DNA of 64,000 nucleotides from Psychrobacillus sp. FSL K6-2836 (GCF_038003085.1 NZ_JBBOOM010000001.1:1674001-1738000); one strand, 5' to 3'; positions 36,154 to 44,545 are shown, numbered from the stretch's first letter. The notes: a model not told the origin generated them from the sequence alone. Translations and numbers: made by a program.

Positions 36154-36394
36154 GAGACTGGGACAGAAGTAGAAATTTTATTGGATAAGAAACATTTACC
36201 GAATAATAGATATTTATTAAAATTGATTGAAATGGAGGGGCGACTCCTACGGGAATAGCGTGACGCCTGAGACTACAGGCTCAGGCCACGCCCGTGGAAA
36301 GCGTCCCTAGAATGGAAATCAATTTTGTGCACAGCAAAAAAACAGCATTTTTCTCACAGAGAAAAATGCTGTTTTGGGGTTCTGTCCCAGCCTC
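36154..36394. repeat. MITE-like element R4 with terminal inverted repeats
   Basis: The ends GAGACTGGGACAGAA (36154-36168) and TTCTGTCCCAGCCTC (36380-36394) are inverted repeats with one mismatch. Inside are a GC-rich block (GACTCCTACGGGAATAGCGT, CCACGCCCGTGGAAAGCGTC) and a perfect 15-bp hairpin (36341-36355/36359-36373) that could terminate the flanking convergent genes. The GC-rich block resembles a repeat common in Bacillales genomes. No ORF. Confidence 0.75.
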
Positions 36395-36401
36395 TTTGTT
36401 A

Positions 36402-37595
36402 TTACAAGGCTGTTTTTATTAATTCTTTATCTTTTCTACCATGTAGTAAATAGTAAAGTGGGATACAAATAATAATTACTACTACCATTGCTACAAAGAT
36501 TGCACGATATCCGGTCTCTGGCACGATGAATCCTAAAACGTAAGGTCCTATTCCTAAACCGAGATCAAATAGGATAAAATAGGTTGCAGTAGCTAAACCG
36601 AATCGGTGGGGCTTTGTCACTTTAACCGCGACCGTTTGTGCAACAGAATTAAAGTTGCCATAACCAAAACCTATAAAAGCTGCTGCAAGAAGTAACATCC
36701 ATCCTGCGGAAGCTTGGCTAAACAAAAACATGCCAATAGCAAATAGAGCAATGCACGGGTAAACAATAATGTTTGCACCTCTAGAATCCATTAATTTACC
36801 TGTAAATGGACGGGAGAAGATAATAACAATTGCATAAACTAAGAAGAAATAACTCGCTGCACTAACTAGATTAATGGACTCCGCATAAAACGACAAAAAT
36901 GTCATTACGCCTGAATAACTAAACCCGATGATCAATGCAATAAAAGAAATAGGTACTGCCTTCGGTTCGATAAATTGAGATAAAATGGAGCTTTTTTCTT
37001 CTGTTAAATCTGGTTGTTTAATAGGAGGTAACTTTAGTTTCACAGCAGCAAAGAATAATATACATATGATAGACAAAACTAAGTTCATTGTGAACATGAT
37101 AATAAATCCATTGTCCATTTTCAACAGTAGAATTCCGATAAACGGTCCAATAGCTGTTGCTAATATAGCACTTAAACTAAAATAACCAATCCCCTCTCCT
37201 TTACGAGCACTTGGCAATATATGAGCCACAATGGTACCCGTTGCTGTACCAATAATTCCAACAGCAATCCCTTGTGCTAATCGGTTAGCCAAAAGTAGTG
37301 GAATACTGTTCGCCAAGAAGTAAAGTCCTGATGTAATTGTAAAGAAAGTTAAACCAATCCATAATATTTTAATAGGTCCTTTTTGTCCGATGAAACGTCC
37401 GGCACTAATTCGCCCCAACAATGAACCAATAATAAAAATACTTGATACTAAGCCCGCCGTACTAGTAGTGGCCTCAAATTCCGATTTTGCATAAGATGCA
37501 ATTGTTACCATTAACAAAAAGAATACTAATGTTGCTAAAAAATTTATCGTTGAAACGATTATAAAATCCTTTGTCCAAAGTTTTTCCTTGTTCAT
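36402..37595 (-). CDS. MFS transporter
   Basis: This 397-residue protein has 12 predicted helices and an MFS motif A-like loop (GRISAGRFIGQKG) between helices 2 and 3, with IGTATGTIVAHILPSARKGE later. It resembles drug-efflux permeases of the DHA1 type. It follows a MarR regulator by 9 bp on the same strand, so it is probably repressed by that regulator and induced by its ligand. The substrate cannot be inferred. Confidence 0.9.
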   Translation of the reverse strand: MNKEKLWTKDFIIVSTINFLATLVFFLLMVTIASYAKSEFEATTSTAGLVSSIFIIGSLLGRISAGRFIGQKGPIKILWIGLTFFTITSGLYFLANSIPLLLANRLAQGIAVGIIGTATGTIVAHILPSARKGEGIGYFSLSAILATAIGPFIGILLLKMDNGFIIMFTMNLVLSIICILFFAAVKLKLPPIKQPDLTEEKSSILSQFIEPKAVPISFIALIIGFSYSGVMTFLSFYAESINLVSAASYFFLVYAIVIIFSRPFTGKLMDSRGANIIVYPCIALFAIGMFLFSQASAGWMLLLAAAFIGFGYGNFNSVAQTVAVKVTKPHRFGLATATYFILFDLGLGIGPYVLGFIVPETGYRAIFVAMVVVIIICIPLYYLLHGRKDKELIKTAL

Positions 37596-37604
37596 GAATT
37601 ACCA

Positions 37605-38015
37605 CTACTTCCTAATATTTTGTTGCAACTTTACTAAAACCTTTTCCACTATCTCACATTCCTCTTCAGTTACGCCTTCTAAAAGCGAAGATTGGAAAGT
37701 ATGAACTGCCTTTTTTAATTGTTGATATTTAACAATACCTTCCTCCGTTAAATGCATTACTTTCTTTCGCTTATCTGTTCCATAAACTACGTATATCAAA
37801 TTTTGATCAATAAGTTTCTGGGCAAGTGCTGTGACTGAAGGCTTCTCAACACTCCAATACAAAGCAATTTCTGAATTTGTCGCAGGACCAACTTCATATA
37901 TATATCGGATCAATCCCCACTGTGCTTCTGACATCTGAAAAGGACTCAACACTTGCTGGAGACCATTCGCATAAGGTCGCTGAAGAATTTTAAATTTAGC
38001 AAACATCGAATTCAT
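37605..38015 (-). CDS. MarR-family transcriptional regulator
   Basis: This 136-residue winged-helix protein has SEAQWGLIRYIYEVGPATNS, ALYWSVEKPSVTALAQKLID and GTDKRKKVMHLTEEGIVKYQ, the MarR wing with its conserved DxR(K)K. AAAGGAGGGG precedes the ATG. It forms an operon with the MFS transporter, and an AT-rich palindrome lies 26-53 bp upstream. Confidence 0.92.
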   Translation of the reverse strand: MNSMFAKFKILQRPYANGLQQVLSPFQMSEAQWGLIRYIYEVGPATNSEIALYWSVEKPSVTALAQKLIDQNLIYVVYGTDKRKKVMHLTEEGIVKYQQLKKAVHTFQSSLLEGVTEEECEIVEKVLVKLQQNIRK

Positions 38016-38041
38016 ATTAACCCCTCCTTTATTATTATGTA

Positions 38042-38068
38042 AATTAGTTAGTTAGTCTAATTAATTAA
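38042..38068. promoter_or_regulatory. Possible MarR operator
   Basis: An AT-rich imperfect palindrome (AATTAGTTAG, then TCTAATTAATT) with tandem TTAG units lies just upstream of the marR-like gene. It is weak evidence, because the base composition alone favours such patterns. Confidence 0.3.
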
Positions 38069-38133
38069 ATAACATTTTTTTGATTTTGTAAAGTGTTTAA
38101 TAATTCATTCTTTTTGCAGTGTGAATGCATATA

Positions 38134-38163
38134 AAAACACCCTTACCAATTTGGCAAGAGTGC
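38134..38163 (-). terminator. Terminator of the flavin reductase operon
   Basis: On the minus strand CACTCTTGCC and GGTAAGGGTG pair with two G-U pairs and are followed by TTTTTAT. The same CACCCTTACC...GGCAAGAGTG motif is carried inside repeat R3. Confidence 0.75.
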
Positions 38164-38187
38164 TGTAACAGCCTGTAATAAAACTCA

Positions 38188-38796
38188 CTATTTAGGTCTT
38201 TCTATTGAAAAGATATCTCCAATTTTTGCATAGCTATTGCCGGCTAAACGACTGACAGCATTTAAACCTCTCGGATCAATCCGCCCATCTTCATAAATTG
38301 CTTCATCTAAATGAAACCGTACAACTTCCCCAATGAATAAATCACTACCCGGTTCTTCCCCTCCTAGAGGAATTGCTTGTACTAGTCTGCATTCCATGCG
38401 AACTTTTGCTTCCTTTACACCCGGTACAGAGACATTTTCACTTGGTACAAGTGTTAGATTCGCCAATTCGATTTCACTTTCTGATGCAGGTAATGAAGCC
38501 GCTGTTTCATTGATTTTCGCTACATTCTCATCATCCACAATATGCACAACAAATTGTTGGTTATTATAAATATTACGAGCAGTATCTTTTACTTGGCCAC
38601 CCGATCTTTGGATAGCAAGTGACACCATCGGCGGGTTGGATGAAACAATATTGAAATAGCTAAATGGTGCCCCATTAACAATTCGGTCCTCAGATTGTGT
38701 GGTAACGAAAGCAATAGGTCGAGGGATGATGGAACCGATTAAAAGTTTATAATTATCTCGCTCACTATTTTGTTTTGGATCAATCGAAATCAACAT
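38188..38796 (-). CDS. Flavin reductase family protein
   Basis: This 202-residue protein has the FMN-binding flavin-reductase fold: YKLLIGSIIPRPIAFVTTQS, GAPFSYFNIVSSNPPMVSLA and KDTARNIYNNQQFVVHIV, with SRLAGNSYAKIGDIF near the end. Such proteins reduce FMN or FAD using NAD(P)H or bind FMN directly. It is the last gene of the four-gene operon 41342-38188 (gap 16 bp), with a dioxygenase-like protein and MhqN, so it probably acts in detoxification of quinones or aromatics. Confidence 0.88.
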   Translation of the reverse strand: MLISIDPKQNSERDNYKLLIGSIIPRPIAFVTTQSEDRIVNGAPFSYFNIVSSNPPMVSLAIQRSGGQVKDTARNIYNNQQFVVHIVDDENVAKINETAASLPASESEIELANLTLVPSENVSVPGVKEAKVRMECRLVQAIPLGGEEPGSDLFIGEVVRFHLDEAIYEDGRIDPRGLNAVSRLAGNSYAKIGDIFSIERPK

Positions 38797-38812
38797 GTTC
38801 TGCCCCCTTTTA

Positions 38813-39754
38813 TTAGTCGATTGGACGCACTTGAATAGGAATAAGTGAATTAACTAATCGCTCACGGTGTTGTTCATATTGTGGGGGTAACATTAACTGA
38901 TTCCCCATTGTTTCCAGTGTTTCATCATGTGCAAATCCTGGTGGATCTGTTGCAATTTCAAATAGAATTTCCCCTGATTCACGGAAGTACAATGCGTTAA
39001 AGTAGTTACGGTCTTTCAACTCGGTTACATGTTGACCAAGATTCATGGCATGTTGTTGCCATTCAGCATGATCAGCATCATCCTGTGCACGCCATGCAAT
39101 ATGGTGAACGGTGCCAACACCTACCCCGCCTCTTACACCGGTGACCATTTTTAAATCTATAATATTGCCGATATCCGCTGAAGATCTAAAGCGTGTATAA
39201 TCACCCTCGGTTCCAACCACTTCAAGCCCCATTACATCCGTTAATGTTTTAGTCGTTTCTTCTGGTCTGCTTGAGTAAAGTGTTGCACCACCAAAGCCTT
39301 TAATCGCGACTTCAGGTGTTACTCCTCCAAATGTCCAGTTGTTTTGTTCACCTTTTGTTCGTTCAACAAGTTCTAGATGTAGGCCATGTGGATCATCAAA
39401 TTGAATTACGTGTTCACCAAAACGCACGGCTTTTTTAAATGGAATCGCAAATGTTGCAAGTCGATTGATCCAAAAACTTAATGATCCTGTTGGTACTACA
39501 TACGTAGTAACTCCCACTTGACCATCCCCAATTTGTCCTTGATAAGCATTTGCCCAAGGGAAAAAGGTAATAATTGTTCCTGGTTTTCCCCCTCCATCTC
39601 CAAAATATAAGTGATATGTGCCAGGATCATCAAAATTCACTGTTTGTTTAACTAAACGTAAACCTAATACACCTGCATAAAAATCAATATTTTCCTGTGG
39701 ATGACCTACGATAGCTGTAATATGGTGAATTCCCGCAGTATGTTTTTTCATCAT
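38813..39754 (-). CDS. mhqO: Ring-cleaving dioxygenase-like VOC protein MhqO
   Basis: This 313-residue protein has two glyoxalase/VOC modules. It matches B. subtilis MhqO closely at TAGIHHITAIVGHPQENIDF, then VLGLRLVKQTVNFDDPGTYH, LYFGDGGGKPGTIITFFPWA and VGVGTVHHIAWRA. Metal ligands are likely His in GIHHIT, His in TVHHIAW and Glu in ILFEIAT. MhqO is a putative hydroquinone-cleaving enzyme controlled by MhqR and induced by methylhydroquinone and catechol. Gaps to both neighbours are 10-16 bp. GGGAGG precedes the ATG; a second ATG follows directly. Confidence 0.92.
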   Translation of the reverse strand: MMKKHTAGIHHITAIVGHPQENIDFYAGVLGLRLVKQTVNFDDPGTYHLYFGDGGGKPGTIITFFPWANAYQGQIGDGQVGVTTYVVPTGSLSFWINRLATFAIPFKKAVRFGEHVIQFDDPHGLHLELVERTKGEQNNWTFGGVTPEVAIKGFGGATLYSSRPEETTKTLTDVMGLEVVGTEGDYTRFRSSADIGNIIDLKMVTGVRGGVGVGTVHHIAWRAQDDADHAEWQQHAMNLGQHVTELKDRNYFNALYFRESGEILFEIATDPPGFAHDETLETMGNQLMLPPQYEQHRERLVNSLIPIQVRPID

Positions 39755-39764
39755 TATTTCCTCC

Positions 39765-40391
39765 CTATTTGATAAATTTCACAAATTCATCGACTGGTTT
39801 ACGGTAACCACGTAAACGTCGACTACTTAGTTTTTCTTTTCCTATAGTAATCATTAATACTACTTCATGTGTGTCTGGAACTTGGAGTAATTCACGTATC
39901 TTCTCCTGGTCAAAACCAATCATTGGACAAGTATCCCATCCACGATTTTTTGCAGAGAGCATAAACATCATGGATGAAAGTGATGCATTTCGAATCGCAT
40001 CCTCCTTCATAAATTGCTCCCCTTTTTCTTCATAGAACTGGTTATTCTCCTGAATCATTTTGTTTAATTCGAAATCTGTAATGATTCCTAAGTCTCTCAT
40101 TCCTTCATGTAGGCGTTCTGTTTGGCGATAAGCATATCGATCCGCTAATACTAGAATAACTGCAGATGCGCTGTGTACCTTGTACTGTCCATTGGCAGCT
40201 ATTCGTATATTTTCCTTCATCTCTTCATCTAAGACAACCACATATTCTGTATGCTGTAAGTTAAAGGCAGAAGGAGTAAGCTTTAAATCATCAAAAATGG
40301 GCTTTAAATCACTTTCTGTCATTTTCACTTCTTTTAAAAAGTTACTTGCAGATCTACGTATATCTATTAGTTTTGTAAAGTCCATGTCCAT
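39765..40391 (-). CDS. mhqN: Nitroreductase family protein MhqN
   Basis: This 208-residue FMN-dependent nitroreductase-fold protein resembles B. subtilis MhqN: IRRSASNFLKEVKMTESDL, LTPSAFNLQHTEYVVV, GQYKVHSASAVILVLADRYA, EDAIRNASLSSMMFMLSAKN and GWDTCPMIGFDQEKIRELL. In B. subtilis it is co-transcribed with mhqO and mhqP. Here it lies between two dioxygenase-like genes with gaps of 9-10 bp. Its likely role is two-electron reduction of quinones or nitroaromatics, avoiding redox cycling. Confidence 0.92.
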   Translation of the reverse strand: MDMDFTKLIDIRRSASNFLKEVKMTESDLKPIFDDLKLTPSAFNLQHTEYVVVLDEEMKENIRIAANGQYKVHSASAVILVLADRYAYRQTERLHEGMRDLGIITDFELNKMIQENNQFYEEKGEQFMKEDAIRNASLSSMMFMLSAKNRGWDTCPMIGFDQEKIRELLQVPDTHEVVLMITIGKEKLSSRRLRGYRKPVDEFVKFIK

Positions 40392-40400
40392 TCCCTACCT

Positions 40401-41342
40401 TTACTCTATTGGTACCAATTTTGCTTCAATTTCCGCTCGCTTGCCTTCTAAAAATGGTGGTAAGTCTAGCTCTTTACCAAGGGATTCAATGGTTGAATCC
40501 ACTGTAAAACCTGGTCCATCTGTCGCTAACTCAAATAAAATCCCATTTTCTTCTCTAAAATATAAACTCTCAAAATAGTAACGGTCTGTTATTTTCATAA
40601 CTTCAAATCCAAAATCTTGAATACGGTCTTGCCATTCCCTTAGTTCCTCGCCATCTTTTACACGGATAGCTACATGATGCACGCTGCCTTTTCCAGGTTT
40701 TTCTTTTGGACCATCTTGCTCCACAATGACAATTTCACCAAAAGCCTGACCTTTTACCGACTGGTAGATAGCTTCGTTTTTATTACGTGTAGCAAGTTCA
40801 TACCCAAACAGTTTTTCTAATGTATTTGCTAAGCTATTAAGTGATTGTACGGTCATTTCTACAGCACCCATTCCCAGAATACGATGCTCCTCTTCAACGA
40901 TTGAATCATTCCAAGACTGCCAATACGCTGGTACTTCATCGCCATTATTATTTAGAAGGACAAGTCGTAATCCCTCACAATCTTCAAAGTGGAGTGCGTC
41001 ACGTCCTGCGTACTTGGTCAGCTCCCCATGTTGCACATCGAGTAATTCAAATCTTTTCTTCCAATATAGTAAACTGTCATAAGACGGGACAAGTAAGCCA
41101 ATTCTCGTTATGGCATTCGTTCCTCGTTTCGTTCTTCCTACCATAGGGATTTCAAAGAAGGATAACTCTGTTCCCGCACTGCCCGTTAAATCCCCATAGA
41201 AGAGATGATACATACTAGGATCATCTTGATTAACTGTTTTTTTCACTCTACGAAGCCCAAGCACTTTTTGATAAAACTGATTGTTTTGTTGTCCTTTTTT
41301 TGTAATCATCGAAACATGATGATGTCCTGCTATCTTGTTCAT
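40401..41342 (-). CDS. Ring-cleaving dioxygenase-like VOC protein (MhqA/MhqE type), copy 1
   Basis: This protein of about 313 residues starts at ATG 41342 with GGAGG seven bases upstream. It has AGHHHVSMITKKGQQNNQFY, then VLGLRRVKKTVNQDDPSMYH, LFYGDLTGSAGTELSFFEIP and GKGSVHHVAIRVKDGEELRE. ENGILFELATDGPGFTVDST gives the second-module metal Glu. It is closer to B. subtilis MhqA/MhqE than to MhqO. It is the first gene of the four-gene operon ending at 38188. Confidence 0.9.
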   Translation of the reverse strand: MNKIAGHHHVSMITKKGQQNNQFYQKVLGLRRVKKTVNQDDPSMYHLFYGDLTGSAGTELSFFEIPMVGRTKRGTNAITRIGLLVPSYDSLLYWKKRFELLDVQHGELTKYAGRDALHFEDCEGLRLVLLNNNGDEVPAYWQSWNDSIVEEEHRILGMGAVEMTVQSLNSLANTLEKLFGYELATRNKNEAIYQSVKGQAFGEIVIVEQDGPKEKPGKGSVHHVAIRVKDGEELREWQDRIQDFGFEVMKITDRYYFESLYFREENGILFELATDGPGFTVDSTIESLGKELDLPPFLEGKRAEIEAKLVPIE

Positions 41343-41440
41343 CTTAGTTCCTCCCATTTTCTGTTTGGATAAATTCTGAACAAAACCTTCAATCTGCTTG
41401 ATAGCGTTTAGCTCAAAATTTATTCGAATTTATCTAAAAA

Positions 41441-41470
41441 CAAAATGTACATGCGCACATGCACATTTTG
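41441..41470 (-). terminator. Terminator of the FMN reductase operon
   Basis: The stem CAAAATGTACATG/CACATGCACATTTTG, with two mismatches, is followed by TTTTTA on the minus strand. It lies upstream of the next operon's start. Confidence 0.6.
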
Positions 41471-41479
41471 CTATTTTTA

Positions 41480-41666
41480 TCAATTACACCTAGGCGTAAT
41501 TGCGTCCAGATTTTGAATCGAGCTTGCACGATTCAAAATCTATAACATCCGCCAGAAGCTTTATCATCCTTCAGCGGGCGTTTGGTTACCTGCTGGACAA
41601 GATAATAAAACCACATTCATCTAATTACCCACAGAGGTGGTAGTTTTCTGCTGAAGGAAGATAATA
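41480..41666. other. Multi-hairpin intergenic segment
   Basis: Three nested or adjacent inverted repeats occupy the 310-bp gap. These are CAATTAC/GTAATTG near 41481-41501, the perfect 13-bp AGATTTTGAATCG/CGATTCAAAATCT near 41511-41543, and TTATCATCCTTCAGC (41561-41575)/GCTGAAGGAAGATAA (41650-41664, 14 of 15). The last encloses AAACCAC/GTGGT. No ORF. It resembles a dispersed Bacillales intergenic repeat, but only one copy is in this window. Confidence 0.5.
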
Positions 41667-41667
41667 A

Positions 41668-42273
41668 TTATTTACGTATTGTATTTAATGCAGTTGTCCA
41701 AGGGATAACTTGGTCTAGCATTTGGTTGACTGAATCAGCTTGAACTGCAGCTGGTTTGAAGTCTGTACCGTTTTCGAAGTCTGTAAATAATGATAATGCT
41801 GGATGTACACGAACATGTGCTACAAGTAACTCACTTAAAATCCCACGTAAATGTTCTGTTGCACGAGCTCCTCCAACAGAACCGTATGATACGATACCTG
41901 CCGCTTTGTTGTTCCACTCTTCACGTAAGTAATCTAATGCATTTTTAAGTGCTCCAGTGATTGAGTGATTGTATTCTTGAACGATGAATACGAAACCATC
42001 TTGTTTTGAAATAATTTCAGACCATGCTGCTGCGCCTGATGCGTCCCCACCAGCTTCACCTAAAAGTGGTAATTTGTATTCTGCGATATCGATAATAGTA
42101 TAGTTTGCATCCCCACGTTTATCTGCTAATTCTTTTACCCATGCTCCAACTTGTGGACTTACGCGTCCCTCACGTGTTGATCCTAAAATAATACCTATAT
42201 TTGATTTTGTCATTGTTTTATCCTCCTCATGTTGTTGTTCTTGTGTTCCAAATAATTTATTTAAAAAACCCAT
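41668..42273 (-). CDS. NADPH-dependent FMN reductase
   Basis: This 201-residue flavodoxin-fold protein has the FMN-phosphate loop GSTREGRVSPQVG, then DIAEYKLPLLGEAGG, FIVQEYNHSITGALKNALDY and YGSVGGARATEHLRGIL. It resembles the azoreductase/chromate-reductase type. Two in-frame starts both have strong ribosome-binding sites: ATG 42273 (AAGGAGGTG) and ATG 42213 (GAGGAGG). The longer form adds an amphipathic-looking segment, MGFLNKLFGTQEQQHEEDKT. It lies 18 bp downstream of a dioxygenase-like gene and is probably in the same MhqR-controlled operon. Confidence 0.9.
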   Translation of the reverse strand: MGFLNKLFGTQEQQHEEDKTMTKSNIGIILGSTREGRVSPQVGAWVKELADKRGDANYTIIDIAEYKLPLLGEAGGDASGAAAWSEIISKQDGFVFIVQEYNHSITGALKNALDYLREEWNNKAAGIVSYGSVGGARATEHLRGILSELLVAHVRVHPALSLFTDFENGTDFKPAAVQADSVNQMLDQVIPWTTALNTIRK

Positions 42274-42291
42274 TTTTTTAATTTCACCTCC

Positions 42292-43275
42292 TTATAAATA
42301 CTCTTTCTCTATGTTAAGCGTGCTCCGCACTGTATTGATCGGTCGTACAGATGCCTCAATTTGTTCTCTTTTTCCTTCAAGGAATGGCGGCAACGACAGT
42401 ATTTCTCCTACTGTTTCGTAAGGCTCGTCACCCATAAATCCAGGTCCATCTGTTGCCCATTCAAAAAGGATGCCAGGTGCTACACGTGCATATAAAGATT
42501 CAAAGAAAAAGCGATCCACATACCCGGAAGTACCAAAACCAGCTGCTTGCATATGGTCAATCCATTCATATAGCACTTTCGTGTCTTCTACGCGGAATGC
42601 TGCGTGATGTACTGTTCCGTATCCTTGGCGACCTGCTGGCAAAATCGTATTATGTTCCACAATTACTTGCGCACCATTGCCACCTTTGCCAACTTCGAAT
42701 AAATGCAGTGATCCTTCTTGTGCAATTTCACTCATTAACATTACTTTTTCCAATACTTCTTTAAAGTAATCAAATTGTGCGATACGAACATGAATTGGTC
42801 CTAAACCTTTAATCGCAAATTCCAATGGAATTGGACCATTTTGCCAAGGTGTCCCTGATTCAATGCCCTCATTAAATTCATCAGAAACCAACATATATTG
42901 TTGGTCATCAAAGTCCACAAATGAAATTGTCTTCTTCCCAAATACTTCTTCTATGCCCGTATTCTTTACTTCGTACTTATCAAAGCGTTTCACCCAGTAA
43001 TCAAGTGCCGCATCTGTCGGTACGCGGAAAGCCGTTTTATAAATCTCGTTCGTTCCATGTGTTCCTTTTGGAATACATGGAAAATCGAAGAATGTCATAT
43101 CGGTACCAGCTGACCCTTTATCATCTGCGAAGAATAAGTGATACGTCTGAATATCATCCTGATTGACTGTTTTCTTTACTAGACGCATTCCTAATACATA
43201 GGTGAAAAATTCATAGTTTTTTTCTGCACTACTTGTTATAGCTGTTACATGGTGTATTCCTTTTAAATGATCCAT
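42292..43275 (-). CDS. Ring-cleaving dioxygenase-like VOC protein (MhqA/MhqE type), copy 2
   Basis: This 327-residue protein with two VOC modules has KGIHHVTAITSSAEKNYEFF, then VLGMRLVKKTVNQDDIQTYH, LFFADDKGSAGTDMTFFDFP, YGTVHHAAFRVEDTK and PGILFEWATDGPGFMGDE. It is the third such protein in this cluster. The palindrome TCTCAAATCTGAGA upstream (43312-43325) resembles an MhqR site. The gene lies immediately downstream of mhqR (72-bp gap) and upstream of the FMN reductase. Confidence 0.9.
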   Translation of the reverse strand: MDHLKGIHHVTAITSSAEKNYEFFTYVLGMRLVKKTVNQDDIQTYHLFFADDKGSAGTDMTFFDFPCIPKGTHGTNEIYKTAFRVPTDAALDYWVKRFDKYEVKNTGIEEVFGKKTISFVDFDDQQYMLVSDEFNEGIESGTPWQNGPIPLEFAIKGLGPIHVRIAQFDYFKEVLEKVMLMSEIAQEGSLHLFEVGKGGNGAQVIVEHNTILPAGRQGYGTVHHAAFRVEDTKVLYEWIDHMQAAGFGTSGYVDRFFFESLYARVAPGILFEWATDGPGFMGDEPYETVGEILSLPPFLEGKREQIEASVRPINTVRSTLNIEKEYL

Positions 43276-43311
43276 TATGCTTCCTCCTTTTGTTTACATT
43301 GAATTAATAAT

Positions 43312-43325
43312 TCTCAAATCTGAGA
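43312..43325. promoter_or_regulatory. Candidate MhqR operator
   Basis: The perfect inverted repeat TCTCA-AATC-TGAGA lies in the 72-bp gap between mhqR and the dioxygenase gene. It recalls the B. subtilis MhqR box (TATCTCGA...TCGAGATA). Function is inferred. Confidence 0.45.
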
Positions 43326-43347
43326 TAAAAACCAAAAAAATTTATAT

Positions 43348-43776
43348 TTATAAAGCATGATTCTCGACTTTTTTTAGTAGTTCTACCATTTTGTTCATAT
43401 CCGCTTCTGTTAACTTACCAAAGATCTCTTCAATCTTCTTCTCATATGGAGGAAAAATTCGCTCCACAAGTGCCTTCCCTAGACTCGTCAAACTAGCATA
43501 AGTCACACGACGATCTTTCTGACATGCTTTACGAACAACAAACTCCCTCTGTTCTAGCTTATCTATTACATAAGTAATACTACTACTTGAAATAAGAGCC
43601 TTTTTCCCAATCACTTGAATCGGCTGATCGCCTCTTTGATAAAGTAATTCTAATACTGCAAACTCTGTAGGATTCAATTCATATTTAGCTGCATCTTTTC
43701 TAATCACTTCTTGAATCGACTGGGAGGCACGAAGGATAAAGGAAACAGCATTCAATTTTATTGGAGTTAGTTCCAA
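43348..43776 (-). CDS. mhqR: MarR-family regulator, MhqR-like
   Basis: This protein of about 142 residues has the MarR fold: LNPTEFAVLELLYQRGDQPI, GKKALISSSSITYVIDKLEQ and CQKDRRVTYASLTSLGKAL. TTG 43776 is preferred (GAGGAG eight bases upstream); an in-frame GTG at 43785 overlaps that site. It heads the two-operon mhq cluster, whose gene content (mhqN, mhqO, dioxygenases, FMN reductase) is the MhqR regulon of B. subtilis. In that species MhqR represses and responds to quinones and hydroquinones. The symbol is given from sequence and context together. Confidence 0.75.
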   Translation of the reverse strand: MELTPIKLNAVSFILRASQSIQEVIRKDAAKYELNPTEFAVLELLYQRGDQPIQVIGKKALISSSSITYVIDKLEQREFVVRKACQKDRRVTYASLTSLGKALVERIFPPYEKKIEEIFGKLTEADMNKMVELLKKVENHAL

Positions 43777-43798
43777 TCGTATCACTCCTCTAATTTAC

Positions 43799-43821
43799 CT
43801 TTAATTAAAGTATCTTTAATT
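43799..43821. promoter_or_regulatory. Overlapping palindrome upstream of mhqR
   Basis: The perfect palindrome CTTTAATTAAAG (43799-43810) overlaps a second inverted repeat, AATTAAAG-TAT-CTTTAATT (43803-43821). Its position, about 25-45 bp upstream of the mhqR start, suggests autoregulation. Confidence 0.45.
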
Positions 43822-43921
43822 CGAACTAAATATAACATGAATTCATTTTCGTTGTCAACACTTTAACTAATATTAAATAATACTTAAGTCAAACCCTCAA
43901 TTTATGTGACGATTTGTATAC

Positions 43922-44545
43922 TCAATTGATAGAGCTGCTCACACTTATAGGGAAAAGACTTCCATCTATTGTAAATGAAATAATTCCCGACTCCTCTGAA
44001 ACTACTAGAACTAACGCATCACATTTTTCTGAAAGTCCTATTGCAGCACGGTGACGGGTACCAATTTTCTTTCCACCTGACACTATATTAGATAAAGGAA
44101 GAACGTTCGCTGCGGAATATATTTTATCTCCTCTTATTAACACAGCACCATCGTGTAAAGGATTTCCAGGATAAAAGATGGATTCTAATAATGATTGGGT
44201 CAATGTTGCACCAATAGCCGTACCAGCTCGAATTAATGGGTCCACTTGGTCCTTACGCTCAATCACGATTAAAGCCCCATGTTTTTGATGAGACAAATGC
44301 TGAATGCAAGTAGTTATTTCCAAGTATTTATCAGTATAAGGGGATAAATAATTATTTAGATAAAAAGAAGCAGCCATCGTTTCTACTTCTTCAAATTTAT
44401 TCTTGAGATCCTTAAGCTCCCCCAAAACACAATAACTATCATTATTTAGAGTTTTTATTCCTTTATTTATCTCAAATGATATACTTTCTAAGATTTCCGT
44501 TAATTGTTTCTTCAATGGTGTTAAATCAAACGTATTGTGAGACAT
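43922..44545 (-). CDS. cdaS: Sporulation-specific diadenylate cyclase CdaS
   Basis: This 207-residue protein is exactly the B. subtilis CdaS length. It has an N-terminal helical pair (residues 1-60, autoinhibitory in the family) and a DAC domain with the catalytic DGA (132-134, in LHDGAVLIRGD) and RHR (164-166, in GTRHRAAIGLSE). It makes cyclic di-AMP from two ATP; CdaS acts in the forespore and affects germination. ATG 44545 fits the family length and AAGGGG lies 10 bp upstream. The upstream region contains two copies of AAAGGTACC. Confidence 0.93.
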   Translation of the reverse strand: MSHNTFDLTPLKKQLTEILESISFEINKGIKTLNNDSYCVLGELKDLKNKFEEVETMAASFYLNNYLSPYTDKYLEITTCIQHLSHQKHGALIVIERKDQVDPLIRAGTAIGATLTQSLLESIFYPGNPLHDGAVLIRGDKIYSAANVLPLSNIVSGGKKIGTRHRAAIGLSEKCDALVLVVSEESGIISFTIDGSLFPISVSSSIN

